DNA of 64,000 bases. Source: Channallabes apus (taxonomy: Eukaryota > Chordata > Actinopteri > Siluriformes > Clariidae). The translations under genes were made by a program, and so were the position numbers. The notes below the pieces were generated by a model, which searched no databases, had not been told where the DNA came from, and saw only the letters and a program-made list of their open reading frames with translations. The stretch covers positions 39,001,756 through 39,065,755 of the forward strand of contig CM060108.1 of assembly GCA_030522415.1 (NCBI GenBank). Reading direction: 5' to 3'. Shown here piece by piece: positions 11,070-21,490 of this stretch (the first letter of the stretch is position 1; every line of letters starts with the position of its first letter).

Positions 11070-11390
11070 CACCATCTCATCTGAGGTCTGTATGCATGAA
11101 GTTTGAATGTTTTCCCCATGCTTGGTAGGTTCTCCATGCTTTGTGGTTTTCCTCCAAGTAGCCTACTCCGGTTTTCTCTCACTGTCCAAAGACATAAAGA
11201 TTAAGCTAATTGACATCCCCATAGTGGGTGAATAAGCATGTAAATATGTGTGTATGTTTATGCCTTGGCACCTTGTCCAGGGTATATACAGCTTCATGCC
11301 CTGAGTATCCTGGGATGGGCTCTAGGCCCCCTGCAACTGTGCATACAGGATAAAGCAATATAGATAATGAGTGTGTGAGTGAGGTGCTGA
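11070..11390 (+). mobile_element. Degenerate tRNA-derived SINE body
   Basis: A diverged plus-strand copy of the body of the SINE at 8359-8727 ('gaatgttttccccatgcttgg', 'cactgtccaaagacata', 'gggatgggctctaggcccc'). The tRNA head is missing or unrecognisable. Confidence 0.7.
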
Positions 11391-11506
11391 TAGAAGAGAA
11401 TGTCAGGAAGGAAATGACAAAAATAAATAAACAAATAAATAATTAAATTTGTTATTATTTGTGGTAGGGGTGTAAGTATTAATCCCAGTGTATTTATTTT
11501 TTTATC

Positions 11507-12710
11507 TAATTATACATAAAGCATTAAATGGTCTCGCCCCGCAGTATCTGAGCGAACTGCTAGTGTCTTACGATCCGCCACGCCTACTTCGGTCAAAGGA
11601 TGCAGGCTGCTTGTCAGTACCGCGTATTATGAAAACTACAGCTGGGGGCAGAGCTTTTTCTTACAAAGTCCCAAAATTATGGAATAGTCTTCCAAATAGT
11701 GTTCGGGACTCAGACACAGTCTCAGTGTTTAAGTCTAGGCTAAAAACCTATTTATTTAGCCAAGAATTTTTATAAATAGGTTTGTCTTGGGTAAAGGAGC
11801 AGATCTGGGGGACTCATGGACGTAGAGTATTATGGTGAACTGGTATGTTTAGATGCTGTCTTCCTCACTCCCATTTGATCACTCAGGTTTGTTGACGGTG
11901 AGGTGATTGTTTGCTCATGTTTGTGTTTCCTTCTGGCTCTCCCTTTTAGTTGTGCTGTCATAGTCCTGCCAGAGTCCCTGCTTGCCTCTACAATAAATAT
12001 ACATTCACATTATACATTATGTGACTGTGACCATACCTAACTGCCATCTCTCCTCTTCTTTCTCCTCCTCTTTCTCTTTCCTCTCTCCCCCTGTCTCCCC
12101 CTTTCACTCTTTCTCTCTCTCTCTCTGTCGAGCTACACATGTGGTTCCTGAGCTGCCAGTGATCCAGACTCCCTCTGCCCTCCGGACCTGTCTGATCCAT
12201 CCTGGTGCCCTGCTTCTGATTGGAGGTCTCGTCACATGGATGCCCCGTGTGTCTCTTTGGGATGCGTCTGGTGTCTGGGGATGATTCTCTCTACTTAGAA
12301 GACGGTTCTGGCCTCGACTGGTGTTAGCAGCTGTTTCTCTGAGGACTTGACAATTCGATAGTTCAGGACTGGAACTTTCTACAAGTCTATCTGAGTCTCC
12401 AATAACTACCTGGACTCCATTTTAACATCAATTAACATCAACTATTATAGCTGAACAGCCTGCCACCTAACACACTGTATAAATGCAGATCACTTCCTGC
12501 TATCTGTTTCACCCAGATGAGGATGGGTTCCCTGTTGTGTCCGGTTCCTCTCAAGGTTTCTTCCTATTACCATCTCAGGGAGTTTTTCCTTGCCACTGTC
12601 GCCCGCGGCTTGCTCACCAGGGACTATCACCAGGGACTACACTTCATACACCTTCACATCCCAAACAAACTTAAATAATTATTTTGTGTAAAGTTGTTTT
12701 GAGACAGTTC
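11507..12710 (+). mobile_element. L2-type LINE, 5'-truncated copy
   Basis: Matches the full-length L2 from its 'gcattaaatggtctcgcc' (near 47101) through the 3' UTR. It includes about 80 codons of the reverse transcriptase C terminus, still open to 11775. The copy loses similarity after 'gttttgagaca' and lacks the GAATT tail. Confidence 0.9.
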
Positions 12711-13383
12711 TTTATGAAAGCACAAACTGGTCAGCGCACAAAAGGGATTAAAGCTTACCTGGGTCTCTGGGCTGTGTGTTCTTTGGGCTTGTTTTTCAAG
12801 TTAAGATAAGATTAAAATCAATCTAGCTAACTAACATTATTATATCTGTCTAGCCATGTCTAAAGAAACAGAGAAATAATTAGTAGAATTTGTGTTAAAC
12901 ATAATGTAAATTTTAACTCTTGTCACTCATGTAACGTGAGGTTACATGAACTTGTAAATCATATGAACACAGGCAACAAATTGTTAATTTATTTATTCAT
13001 TATTAATTTATACTTTCAATCTGATGAAAAACGATGAAGATTTTAGATTTATGCAGAAAGCAAAAGTCTACTTGACTACCACATTCATGTTATCAACTGT
13101 ATCAACTTCAATTGTGGGTTAAAATACTTTAAAATACTGTTTATCTGTAGCTCATTCTAGATAGATAGATATTTAGAAAAATAGGTTTCATTGTGGAGTA
13201 CTTGTACTTTTGTTCTTGAAGCACATTTTATAGCATGTACTCAGGATTTTTTTAATGGAGTCATTTTCTAATCTTCTAACTTTAAGTGGTACTTCTATAA
13301 TAGAGTACATTTTAGGCGAGTACGTTTACTTTAGTATTGAATTTGTGCACTTCTGCCACCTCTGATTGGTCCAAGGTCACAGG
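12711..13383. other. AT-rich 3' flank of the ERICH6-like gene
   Basis: Nothing coding. It probably holds the 3' UTR of the minus-strand gene. A plus-strand 'tttatt' near 12992 would be an AATAAA polyA signal about 390 bases past the stop codon. Confidence 0.4.
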
Positions 13384-13632
13384 TCACTGGCAATCACGCA
13401 GGCAGCTCTGTATATAGGCCCTCTCCGATTCCTCCATGCAGACACTGAAGCTGAGCCTGAGAAGTTTCTGTCCTTGAGAGACAAGGGATGGGGGAAGCCT
13501 GAGAGCCCGTTGCTTAGTGCCCAAGTGATAAGTGAGGGCCCAACGCAGGCGTTCAAGGGCTAGCTGGGCAGTGAGCCTTTTCACCTGCAGCATCAGCTCC
13601 TCTTTACACAGAGTTGGCATTAGGTCGATTGG
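13384..13632 (-). CDS. erich6: ERICH6-like exon 9 (terminal, stop TGA)
   Basis: 82 codons plus TGA. Acceptor 'gtgtgcatgaatag', phase 0, matching exon 8. The residues are helical and basic ('LTAQLALERLRWALTYHLG'), like the helical tail after the FAM194 core. Two other AGs in the same phase (just before GAGCTG and before GTGAAAAGG) could start the exon a few codons later. Confidence 0.6.
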   Translation of the reverse strand, partial: PIDLMPTLCKEELMLQVKRLTAQLALERLRWALTYHLGTKQRALRLPPSLVSQGQKLLRLSFSVCMEESERAYIQSCLRDCQ

Positions 13633-16600
13633 CTATTCATGCACACAAACACAATGCTATGTAAATTGTCTTTCTTTCGGCATACCTTTAGAAATTTCAA
13701 ACAAATTTAATGTACTGTACCTTTGTGTAGCTGCCTACGCAAATGCGAGCCTGCTGTCCCGAGGCCAGGAAAGTCACAAAGACAGATTCTCGACCTTGAA
13801 CTCTTACCCCAATGTTTTTATTGAGTGACAGGTAGATGGGTTTGAATGGGGTTGGTTTGTTCTTGTTCTGTCCTGTCCATTTCCACTTCCGTCTCCTGGA
13901 GCTATCTTCGTTTTGACTCAGGCCTCCCGACAGCTCCATGTATAATCTGGGAATATAATATTAAGCAGTCAGTTATTAATCCAATAAATAAAAACAAGTT
14001 TATCATTACCATGCAACGATTTTTCTTTACCTCCAATTATCAACATAACCTTTTCTTGTATTTAGAGCTTTTGTATTTTCTCAATATGTAAACTAATCCA
14101 AATATTATTTACAGTATATACTAATCTATTATAATGTTAATTTATTTGTTTGTTTACAAGTACATCAATCATATTTTGCAACTATGAAAATAAATACATA
14201 ATGGTAAATTGTGTAAATAAAAAAATCCAGTGCGAAAATGAACAAAACTGGGTTTTAAAAAATCTGCATTAGCATGTAAGTTAAAAAAGTGAGTTAAAAT
14301 GTATTGGCCGTTGTGTGAAAATCATAAAAATCAATACTACTTTAAAATCAGTAGTGAAAATTAGTGCATAACGTTAACGAATTGTATAAATTGTATTAGA
14401 ATCGTGAAAAACTAAGCCGTACATTTTGGGCAGAAAATGTGATTGTGTGTGGCTCATACAGAACATTAACAGCGATATAGCCAATGACTAATCCTTGCAC
14501 CTTGTGACCTTACCCTGTATTCCCATTACTATGGTAACAGGTGGCAATGCCACTAGACTGGAAGAATGCTCTAATTGTACAGCTTGCCCTGGTGTCATCA
14601 AATATAATGCAGACTCCCTCCATGTCATCTACAAAAGTGATAATCGCTAAATTTCCTGAGGGATAGCTATGTTAACAAGGATAAGGAATACACAGTTAAT
14701 GACAGATATGTGTTTGTAAAAATATGTGTTGGATCCATGTTAGCAACGTTTTCCAAAAAGGATACAAGACTTGGGATGTGCCATCTGGAAGCGCCATGAG
14801 AAATTTATTACCATTCGAGTAAAACTTCTGGAGGTGGCCCTGTAATAAATAAGACAATTAATACCTTTCATTAATATATTTATAGTAACATTGAGCAAAC
14901 ATAAAACAAGTCAGTGCCAGTTCTCAGGTATACTGTATACAGTACGGTCACTCCCTCTCTAGCATGTGCTTCCTTCAAGACAAGTGTAAGAAATTATAGT
15001 TTTCCCATGACACAGACTTCACTCCTAAACGTGTATGCCTAATCACCATATTCACATTTTATTATCACAGGAGCGTTTCTCCCGGGTCTCCCTAACAAGT
15101 AAATATCATCTGAGTGACATTTGATCACTTATAGTGTGGTAGCGGCAGTGGGCCATCAAGAACTATACTATGATCAAAAGGACACGTGACTTTCAGGTAT
15201 ATTCAGATATGTGAGAACAGAAAGTTCTCTCTCCATTGTTTCATCTATTTTTTCCTCTATTTTCATCTATCCTTTCCTACTTCAATTGTCAGGATTCAAA
15301 TTTAAGATCTCTTGTTAAGAAAATAAATCAAACTCTTTTCTATCACACCACTTTGAAGGAAAACATTCTAATCATCTGTGCAAAGAGTAGGCCTTGCTTA
15401 CAGGCCTTGTTCCCCTACAGTACAGACTCAGGGTACACTTGACCCCTGAGTTTGGTGTGTTTGTATAACATACAGTAAGCATGGGCATGGATCATGTGTA
15501 CATGATCATGTGGCATACTTGGGCACAACATGAATCAAATATGAAATCCAAGTTTACCCAAACTCAGAGGTAGACCTCATCAACGCAGAAATCATGAAAG
15601 TTTAAGTCCTGGATTTGGACTTGACAGTGATTTTGTTTCTTACGTCTATGGTCACATTGCTACTACTTTAGCCAAATAGTAATAAAATTAGATTCGAGTA
15701 ATGAGAAATATTTACTTATATAATTTCTAATCTGAGGTTTTGAAATATAATCTGTAATCACCTGTTTATGGCAGAGACCAAACCCGGGAAGAAATGAACA
15801 AATGTTGCTGCAGAGCTTGGCTGGTTTGGGCTTTGCCTCTTTCTTTCTGAAGCGCAAAAACTCAGAAAGCCGGAAACTGATGGTGGTGAACAAACGCGAA
15901 GACGTCACTTTACAGCCTGGAATCTCAGTTTCTGCCCGTAAAAATCCAGATTATAAAAACAGCAATGTTGCACCTTATGAAATTATATCCCAGTGAAATT
16001 AACTATATATCTTCTATTGTAATTAATTATTAGTAATTAATTGTGTGAGGTGTTTATAGGTCATTAATGATCAATTTTTAATCAAACAGTCATGATTTCA
16101 AAAGTGAGTTGGGATAATTTTTTCTATAATGATCAAAACAGCAAGATTGTGTACTCACGTTTTTTGGGCTTTCTGAGACTTTCCTTTGCAACTTGCTGCA
16201 ATCTTTGAAAAGAAAAACAGGGACAAAAAAATAAATAAAGGAGTTTGTTTTTCCTCATGTTTATTAAAATATAAAAATATCTCAGATGTATTAAATTACT
16301 GAAGTCAAAAATATTTCAGCAGTGTTTAAGGACAATCAAGGGCTGTTTTAGTATTAATTTTGGTTCTAGAGTAAAATATATGAATATCATAAATAGTTCA
16401 TTTCATTTCAAGTTCTGTATCAGATATTAAGTAAAAAAGACTAAGAAAAATGTATTGCTGTTGTTGTCATCAAAGATGTTTTGAGCAGAATAGGGCTTGG
16501 GATCGTGACATTACACTGCAGTACATATAGTGAAATCATGGCTGCTACATGATTTGTTTTGCTGCAGGCAGGGAATACTTCATCTGTACTAGCAGTCAGG

Positions 16601-19600
16601 TGCACATAACCTATTTTATCTGTCTTCTTTTATTCCCTAAATTATATGAATAACATATGCGCACATTATTTCATGTAGCCTAGCTTAGCTATCAAACAGA
16701 GGCTAAATAAAGATGCAAATTAGGACAGGTTTGACATACCTTTGTTTGAATGACTGTCTTAGTGTTATGCACTAAACCGCCCTGCTGCCATGGATCCTGA
16801 CCTCCATCCCAACCCCAGCCATAATAACTATCAAATATTATATTACAATATATTATATCTTATATCTTTATTATGAATATATAATACATTCCTATTATAA
16901 TAAGCCATAATCCCATGACAGTTTTGTAAGCATTAATACAAAAATTGGTTTATTTTATAATAAATCTGTTAAATAAAAAATTAAAGGTCATATATAAATG
17001 TATTACTTATAAATGTGTAGGTACCAAAGTGCCAAACCCCACAATGCAACACGGTCCACAAGCCCTATTTTTTGCTAGTACACTTCTTACTAGACCTTGC
17101 AACTTTACTATACAAAAAAAACAGCATGCTTGCTGGGTTATATATGTTTTATATAGAGAGAAAATACATTGTTCAATATCATAAACATTTATTTTCATTA
17201 TAACATTTACTTAATTACTTAATTGACAAACATTTAATTAAACAAACATTTCAAGCTAATTATTAGCAATTATTCTGCTGTACCTAATGTTTTGAGATTT
17301 TATTTATTTATGTTGTTACTTTACAACACTAGTTAATCATTTTCTTCCCATTCCTGCTATACCATGCCCATTTAGTGTGACACTGGGTGATAATTACACG
17401 TCTTGAGTCTCCCTTGTCCTACCCTTTCTCCTTGTTAGAGTCACTTTCCAACAAGCGCCAGTACTGCTCCACCTTTTTGAACATCTCCTTGTACTGAGAA
17501 CAGCAGAAATCCTGCAGGATGAGCAAAAAAAGGGGAAATATATATATTTTTATTAAATACAAAGTATACTTAAAATAGATCTTAAATTCTAGCATAGATA
17601 TTAGCATAGAAATGTATGTTTCCATAACCAATGCTAGCCATCTTGGTTTTATATGGGGCCAGGGGTAGCTCAGTGGTTAAGGCATTGGACTACGGTTCGG
17701 AAGATCCCAGGTCCAAATCCCACAACCACCAAGTTGCCACTGTTGGGCCCTTAAGCAAGGCCCTTAACCCTCAACTGCTCAGATGTGTAATGAGATAAGA
17801 ATGTAAGTCGCTCTGGATAAGAGCGTCTGCCAAATGCCTAAATGTAAGTGTTATATACAGTGGTGTGAAAAACTATTTGCCCCCTTCCTGATTTCTTATT
17901 CTTTTGCATGTTTGTCACACTTAAATGTTTCTGCTCATCAAAAACCGTTAACTATTAGTCAAAGATAACATAATTGAACACAAAATGCAGTTTTTAAATG
18001 AAGGTTTACGTTATTAAGGGAGAAAAAAAACTCCAGATCTACATGGCCCTGTGTGAAAAAGTGATTGCCCCCCTTGTTAAAAAATAACTTAACTGTGGTT
18101 TATCACACCTGAGTTCAATTTCTGTAGTCACCCCCAGGCCTGATTACTGCCACACCTGTTTCAATCAAGAAATCACTTAAATAGGAGCTACCTGACACAG
18201 AGAAGTAGACCAAAAGCACCTCAAAAGCTAGACATCATGCCAAAATCCAAAGAAATTCAGGAACAAATGAGAACAAAAGTAATTGAGATCTATCAGTCTG
18301 GTAAAGGTTATAAAGCCATTTCTAAAGCTTTGGGACTCCATTGAACCACAGTGAGAGCCATTATCCACAAATGACAAAAACATGGAACAGTGGTGAACCT
18401 TCCCAGGAGTGGCCGGCCGACCAAAATTACCCCAAGAGCGCAGAGACAACTCATCCGAGAGGCCACAAAAGACCCCAGGACAACATCTAAAGAACTGCAG
18501 GCCTCACTTGCCTCAATTAAGGTCAGTGTTCATGACTCCACCATAAGAAAGAGACTGGGCAAAAACGGCCTGCATGGCAGATTTCCAAGGCGCAAACCAC
18601 TTTTAAGCAAAAAGAACATTAAGGCTCGTCTCAATTTTGCTAAAAAACATCTCAATGATTGCCAAGACTTTTGGGAAAATACCTTGTGGACCGACGAGAC
18701 AAAAGTTGAACTTTTTGGAAGGTGCGTGTCCCGTTACATCTGGCGTAAAAGTAACACAGCATTTCAGAAAAAGAACATCATACCAACAGTAAAATATGGT
18801 GGTGGTAGTGTGATGGTCTGGGGTTGTTTTGCTGCTTCAGGACCTGGAAGGCTTGCTGTGATAGATGGAACCATGAATTCTACTGTCTACCAAAAAATCC
18901 TGAAGGAGAATGTCCGGCCATCTGTTCGTCAACTCAAGCTGAAACAATCTTGGGTGCTGCAGCAGGACAATGACCCAAAACACACCAGCAAATACACCTC
19001 TGAATGGCTGAAGAAGAACAAAATGAAGACTTTGGAGTGGCCTAGTCAAAGTCCTGACCTGAATCCTATTGAGATGTTGTGGCATGACCTTAAAAAGGCG
19101 GTTCATGCTAGAAAACCCTCAAATAAAGCTGAATTACAACAATTCTGCAAAGATGAGTGGGCCAAAATTCCTCCAGAGCGCTGTAAAAGACTCGTTGCAA
19201 GTTATCGCAAACGCTTGATTGCAGCTATTGCTGCTAAGGGTGGCCCAACCAGTTATTAGGTTCAGGGGCAATTACTTTTTCACACAGGGCCATGTAGGTT
19301 TGGATTTTTTTCTCCCTAAATAATAAAACCCCTCATTTAAAAACTGCATTTTGTGTTTCCTTGTGTTATCTTTGACTAAAAGTTAAATGTGTTTGATGAT
19401 CAGAAACATTTTGTATGAGAAACATGCAAAAGAATAAGAAATCAGGAGGGGGGCAAATAGTTTTTCACACCACTGTATACTCATTTCAGTGGCGGCTGCT
19501 CTAAGAGCTCCGCTTCCTCTACTATGTCCGAAAATAAATGCTCGTCGTATATGCATTGTCGTATTTATATTGGTTTTAATAAAAGTGCGCTAGAACGCGT

Positions 19601-21271
19601 GCAACTTCATGACTAGCTCGTTCAGAATCAGGTATTTATTGTAGATTGTTTGATGCGATTTTCTTGCCATACATTTCTGTGCAGCACAACGCGTTAAGCC
19701 CTCCTGTAGCCCAGCTTCACTGGAGCACTATGGGCAGCACAGCACAGAGGAGCTTTTTTCACTGCAGAAAAGCTGGACAGTAATTGGATAAATGCACCAA
19801 AAGCGTAAATTCCAGGGAAGCTCAGCTTCTCTGGGAGTGAATGGAGCAGTGGGCGGGCCAGGACGCTGGGCTGCTACATGATGATTGGAGGAGCTGTTTA
19901 AAGGGCGGAACCCCTTTTTTGATTGACAGCATGTCTTAAGTATACATCAGCGCATCAGAGATTCGGATTCAGTCCCATGCGGATTTGCAGGTGAAGTGGT
20001 ACGACGAACTGCTGGTACGACGAACTCTATATTGTTTGCTGGTGATATAAACCATTTTTGTTTGTACAAATCGTTCTTTAAATAATAATTTAAAAAAACA
20101 TATAGCGTTCTTGACTTTGCTCCTTGTTTCAGCATTGTAAAGTTAGTTCATTCATATAATTAAAGTAGCTCGTGGAAGGGGAAACACACTAGGCAGAATT
20201 TACGTACAAATAACATAATGAATTTTATGATGAAGGCCTAATATGAGTTTCCCCTGTTTCAAAAGCTAGCAGCCGCCATTGACTCTTTTGTAGGAAATAT
20301 GTAACATATTATGGCCACCAGGTGCATGCCTGTTGTTCCTTGGCGCAGGTACTTTAAAATAATAATTTGTATTTCAAAGACAAGGATTAGGGGTTTAAAC
20401 ATAAATAAATAAATGCCGTTAGTCTTTTGGCGAGGGGGTCACCACAGCAGATCAACCGATTCACACACACGACCTTGGCACAGGTTTTTATGTGAGAAGC
20501 CCTTCCTGATGCCACCCTTCCATTTTATTTAAGATAGAGACCAGCACTGCATCCAGTGGCTGGGGTTTGGGCATTGGGTGGGAATTGAACTCAGGCCTTC
20601 TGCATGGCAGGTGAGAAACCTACCACTGCCCATCCATAAATAAATAAATAAACTAAGAAATTAATAAACAAATTGAGTTACAAATTATTGAGTTACAGTT
20701 TTGGCCAATAGTATAAAAGTGAATTAAAATGATTGATAATTAAATAAGCACAGGTTTTGAGTTGACTTTGTTGAAAACATCTGAGTTTGCTTTGCAGAGT
20801 TTTCATCAGAAGCTTTGAGATATTAGCTACCTTTAGGTAGCTGGTGAAAGATACAGTAGTGAAGCTTTTAAACCTACCTCTGGACGTATGGGCTTTGAAA
20901 AATCAAGTGGAGGCTTTGCTTTAACACCACAAAACTCACACCAGACAGTATGGTCACTAGTAGTGGGGGGCTGAAATAATTCAGAATACATACCTCTCAT
21001 TAATCAAGACACTTAAATATTTGTAATAAATTATTTTTAAAAAACGTATTTTATTAGTGCAAACTTCAAATAAATATAAACAAGTTCAGTCAATCAACTG
21101 AGTGAATAATTATTATTTCTACATCAAATCTATCAAGTGAATGGTTTATTATGTTAAAGTACACAACATGTGCTCTACCAGAAGACCGATTTTTCTCCAT
21201 TCAGATTCTCTTCTGTATCTTAGGACGCCATGGAACCCGCATTCCTCCGGTTCTTCCTCAATCTCCTCCAT
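13384..21271 (-). CDS. erich6: ERICH6/FAM194-domain protein, nine-exon gene
   Basis: A spliced host gene assembled by eye. Exons, in transcript order: 21271-21179, 20970-20878, 17511-17423, 16202-16159, 15931-15762, 14839-14766, 14666-14514, 13946-13721, 13632-13384. Each inferred boundary has AG before and GT after, all eight junction phases agree, and the lengths total 1191 nt (396 residues plus stop). Family signs are a Glu-rich N terminus (MEEIEEEPEE), CEFCG (exon 2), FCCSQY (exon 3), YPSGNLAI and CYHSNG (exon 7) and PFKPIYLSLN (exon 8). The family is glutamate-rich protein 6 and relatives. Its role is poorly known, so I infer none. It is shorter than the mammalian protein as I remember it. 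The start ATG has an in-frame TAA 36 bases upstream. It could equally be the ERICH6B or C3orf20-like paralogue, and exons 4, 5 and 9 are the least certain. Confidence 0.8.
13721..13946 (-). CDS. erich6: ERICH6-like exon 8 (FAM194 core)
   Basis: 226 nt. Acceptor 'attatattcccag', donor AAAG|gtacag. Encodes 'LYMELSGGLSQNEDSS', an RRRKWKW segment, 'PFKPIYLSLNKNIGVRV' and 'VFVTFLASGQQARICVG', the most family-like stretch of the gene. Confidence 0.85.
14514..14666 (-). CDS. erich6: ERICH6-like exon 7 (YPSGNLAI exon)
   Basis: 153 nt. Acceptor 'ccttgttaacatag', donor AGG|gtaagg. Begins with the last base of a Phe codon, then YPSGNLAI, 'GVCIIFDDTRASC' and 'AFFQSSGIATCYHSNGN'. Ends in phase 2, and exon 8 supplies the third base. 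Confidence 0.85.
14766..14839 (-). CDS. erich6: ERICH6-like exon 6
   Basis: 74 nt. Acceptor 'ttatttattacag', donor CTT|gtatcc. Encodes 'GHLQKFYSNGNKFLMALPDG' and then TSQV, the 'F.NG....F.DG..QV.YPSG' run typical of the domain. Splicing to exon 7 recreates Phe-Tyr-Pro-Ser-Gly. Confidence 0.85.
15762..15931 (-). CDS. erich6: ERICH6-like exon 5
   Basis: 170 nt. Acceptor 'ctggatttttacgggcag', donor CAG|gtgatt. A second AG 15 bases further in keeps the same frame. Basic and cysteine-containing ('LRFRKKEAKPKPAKLC'). Phase 1 in and phase 0 out, both matching neighbours. The opposite strand also has an ATG-started open frame (15802-15996), but with no splice context. Confidence 0.6.
16159..16202 (-). 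CDS. erich6: ERICH6-like exon 4 (44-nt microexon)
   Basis: Strong acceptor (tgtttttcttttcaaag) and donor (AAC|gtgagta). Encodes 'LQQVAKESLRKPKK' in the only frame whose phases match both exon 3 and exon 5. Confidence 0.65.
17423..17511 (-). CDS. erich6: ERICH6-like exon 3 (FCC exon)
   Basis: 89 nt. Acceptor 'tgctcatcctgcag', donor AAAGG|gtagga. Encodes 'DFCCSQYKEMFKKVEQYWRL'. The FCC..Y pattern follows CEFCG in this family. An identical copy lies at 27113-27201. Confidence 0.8.
17655..17850 (+). mobile_element. tRNA-derived SINE in ERICH6-like intron 2
   Basis: tRNA-like head 'ggggtagctcagtggttaag' with a B-box-like 'ggtccaaatcc', a body, and the widespread fish tail 'gtaagtcgctctggataaga' then 'gcgtctgccaaatgc'. 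Flanked by ttatat on both sides (17649-17654, 17851-17856), a target duplication. Absent from the paralogous site near 27340. Confidence 0.85.
17858..19475 (+). mobile_element. Tc1/mariner transposon, 1.6 kb, full length
   Basis: Inverted repeats 'cagtggtgtgaaaaactatt' at the left and its complement at the right, flanked by the TA duplication (17856-17857 and 19476-19477). Contains a transposase gene with two in-frame stops. It inserted into the TA created beside the older SINE, within intron 2 of the ERICH6-like gene. Confidence 0.93.
18237..19259 (+). pseudogene. Tc1-family transposase with two nonsense codons
   Basis: A 340-codon frame from ATG 18237 to TAG 19257-19259, interrupted by TGA at codon 36 (18342-18344) and codon 46 (18372-18374) inside the paired helix-turn-helix DNA-binding domain. 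The sister copy reads CGA and TGG there. The downstream frame (from 18390) keeps the DD34E triad: Asp in 'TLWTDETKVELFG', Asp in 'LQQDNDPKHTSK' and Glu in 'SPDLNPIEMLWHDL'. Not functional as it stands. Confidence 0.9.
19488..20279. mobile_element. Non-autonomous hAT-type element
   Basis: Terminal inverted repeats 'cagtggcggctgct' and 'agcagccgccattg', with flanking octamers actcattt and actctttt (one mismatch). No transposase. Its left part is also present in the duplicated segment at 27347-27750, so it predates that duplication. Confidence 0.7.
20400..20645 (-). mobile_element. tRNA-derived SINE
   Basis: On the minus strand a tRNA-like start ('gtaggtttctcacctgccat', B-box-like 'gagttcaattccc') is followed by a body with 'gggcttctcacataaaa' and the fish motif 'atcaggaaggg'. 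Both ends carry ataaataaata, a possible target duplication. Confidence 0.6.
20878..20970 (-). CDS. erich6: ERICH6-like exon 2 (CEFCG exon)
   Basis: 93 nt, phase 0 at both ends. Acceptor 'tgaattatttcag', donor GAG|gtaggt. Encodes 'TTSDHTVWCEFCGVKAKPPL'. The paired cysteines suggest half of a metal site together with the FCC exon (inference). Confidence 0.85.
21179..21271 (-). CDS. erich6: ERICH6-like exon 1 coding part
   Basis: 31 codons from ATG (21271) to donor CTG|gtagag, phase 0. Encodes 'MEEIEEEPEECGFHGVLRYR', a short Glu-rich start. An upstream in-frame TAA at 21307-21305 supports this ATG. An AG with a pyrimidine tract just before it could instead be an acceptor, making this an internal exon. 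Confidence 0.65.
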
Positions 21272-21490
21272 CTCCTCAAGAAGACCAGCAGAGAAGTGAA
21301 AAGCTTAACACCCTACTTGACCACACCTACAAGCACAATAAGTCCATGCAACGTCGCGATTGTGATGTCTTGTGATGATGATTGTGAAGTGACGCTGTCC
21401 CAGAGACCGTTTAAGAAGTGGACAAACCCTCCGTGACGTCACCCACAGGTTTCCCGAAAGAGCGGGTTTGAAGGACAGCTGTGGGAGCTC
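21272..21490 (-). promoter_or_regulatory. Probable promoter / 5' UTR with CRE palindrome
   Basis: A CpG-containing, less AT-rich stretch directly upstream of the ERICH6-like start. It contains a perfect TGACGTCA at 21434-21441, the binding palindrome of CREB/CREM-type factors. CREM-driven promoters are common for testis genes, but the link to this gene is inference. Confidence 0.45.

Noticed and set aside
15802..15996. Plus-strand 64-codon ATG frame
   Set aside because: Antisense to exon 5 of the ERICH6-like gene, whose splice phases fit on the minus strand. No independent support on the plus strand.
21230..21436. Plus-strand frame starting in a good Kozak context
   Set aside because: Overlaps exon 1 and the 5' UTR on the opposite strand. 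The ERICH6-like reading joins in phase with later exons.
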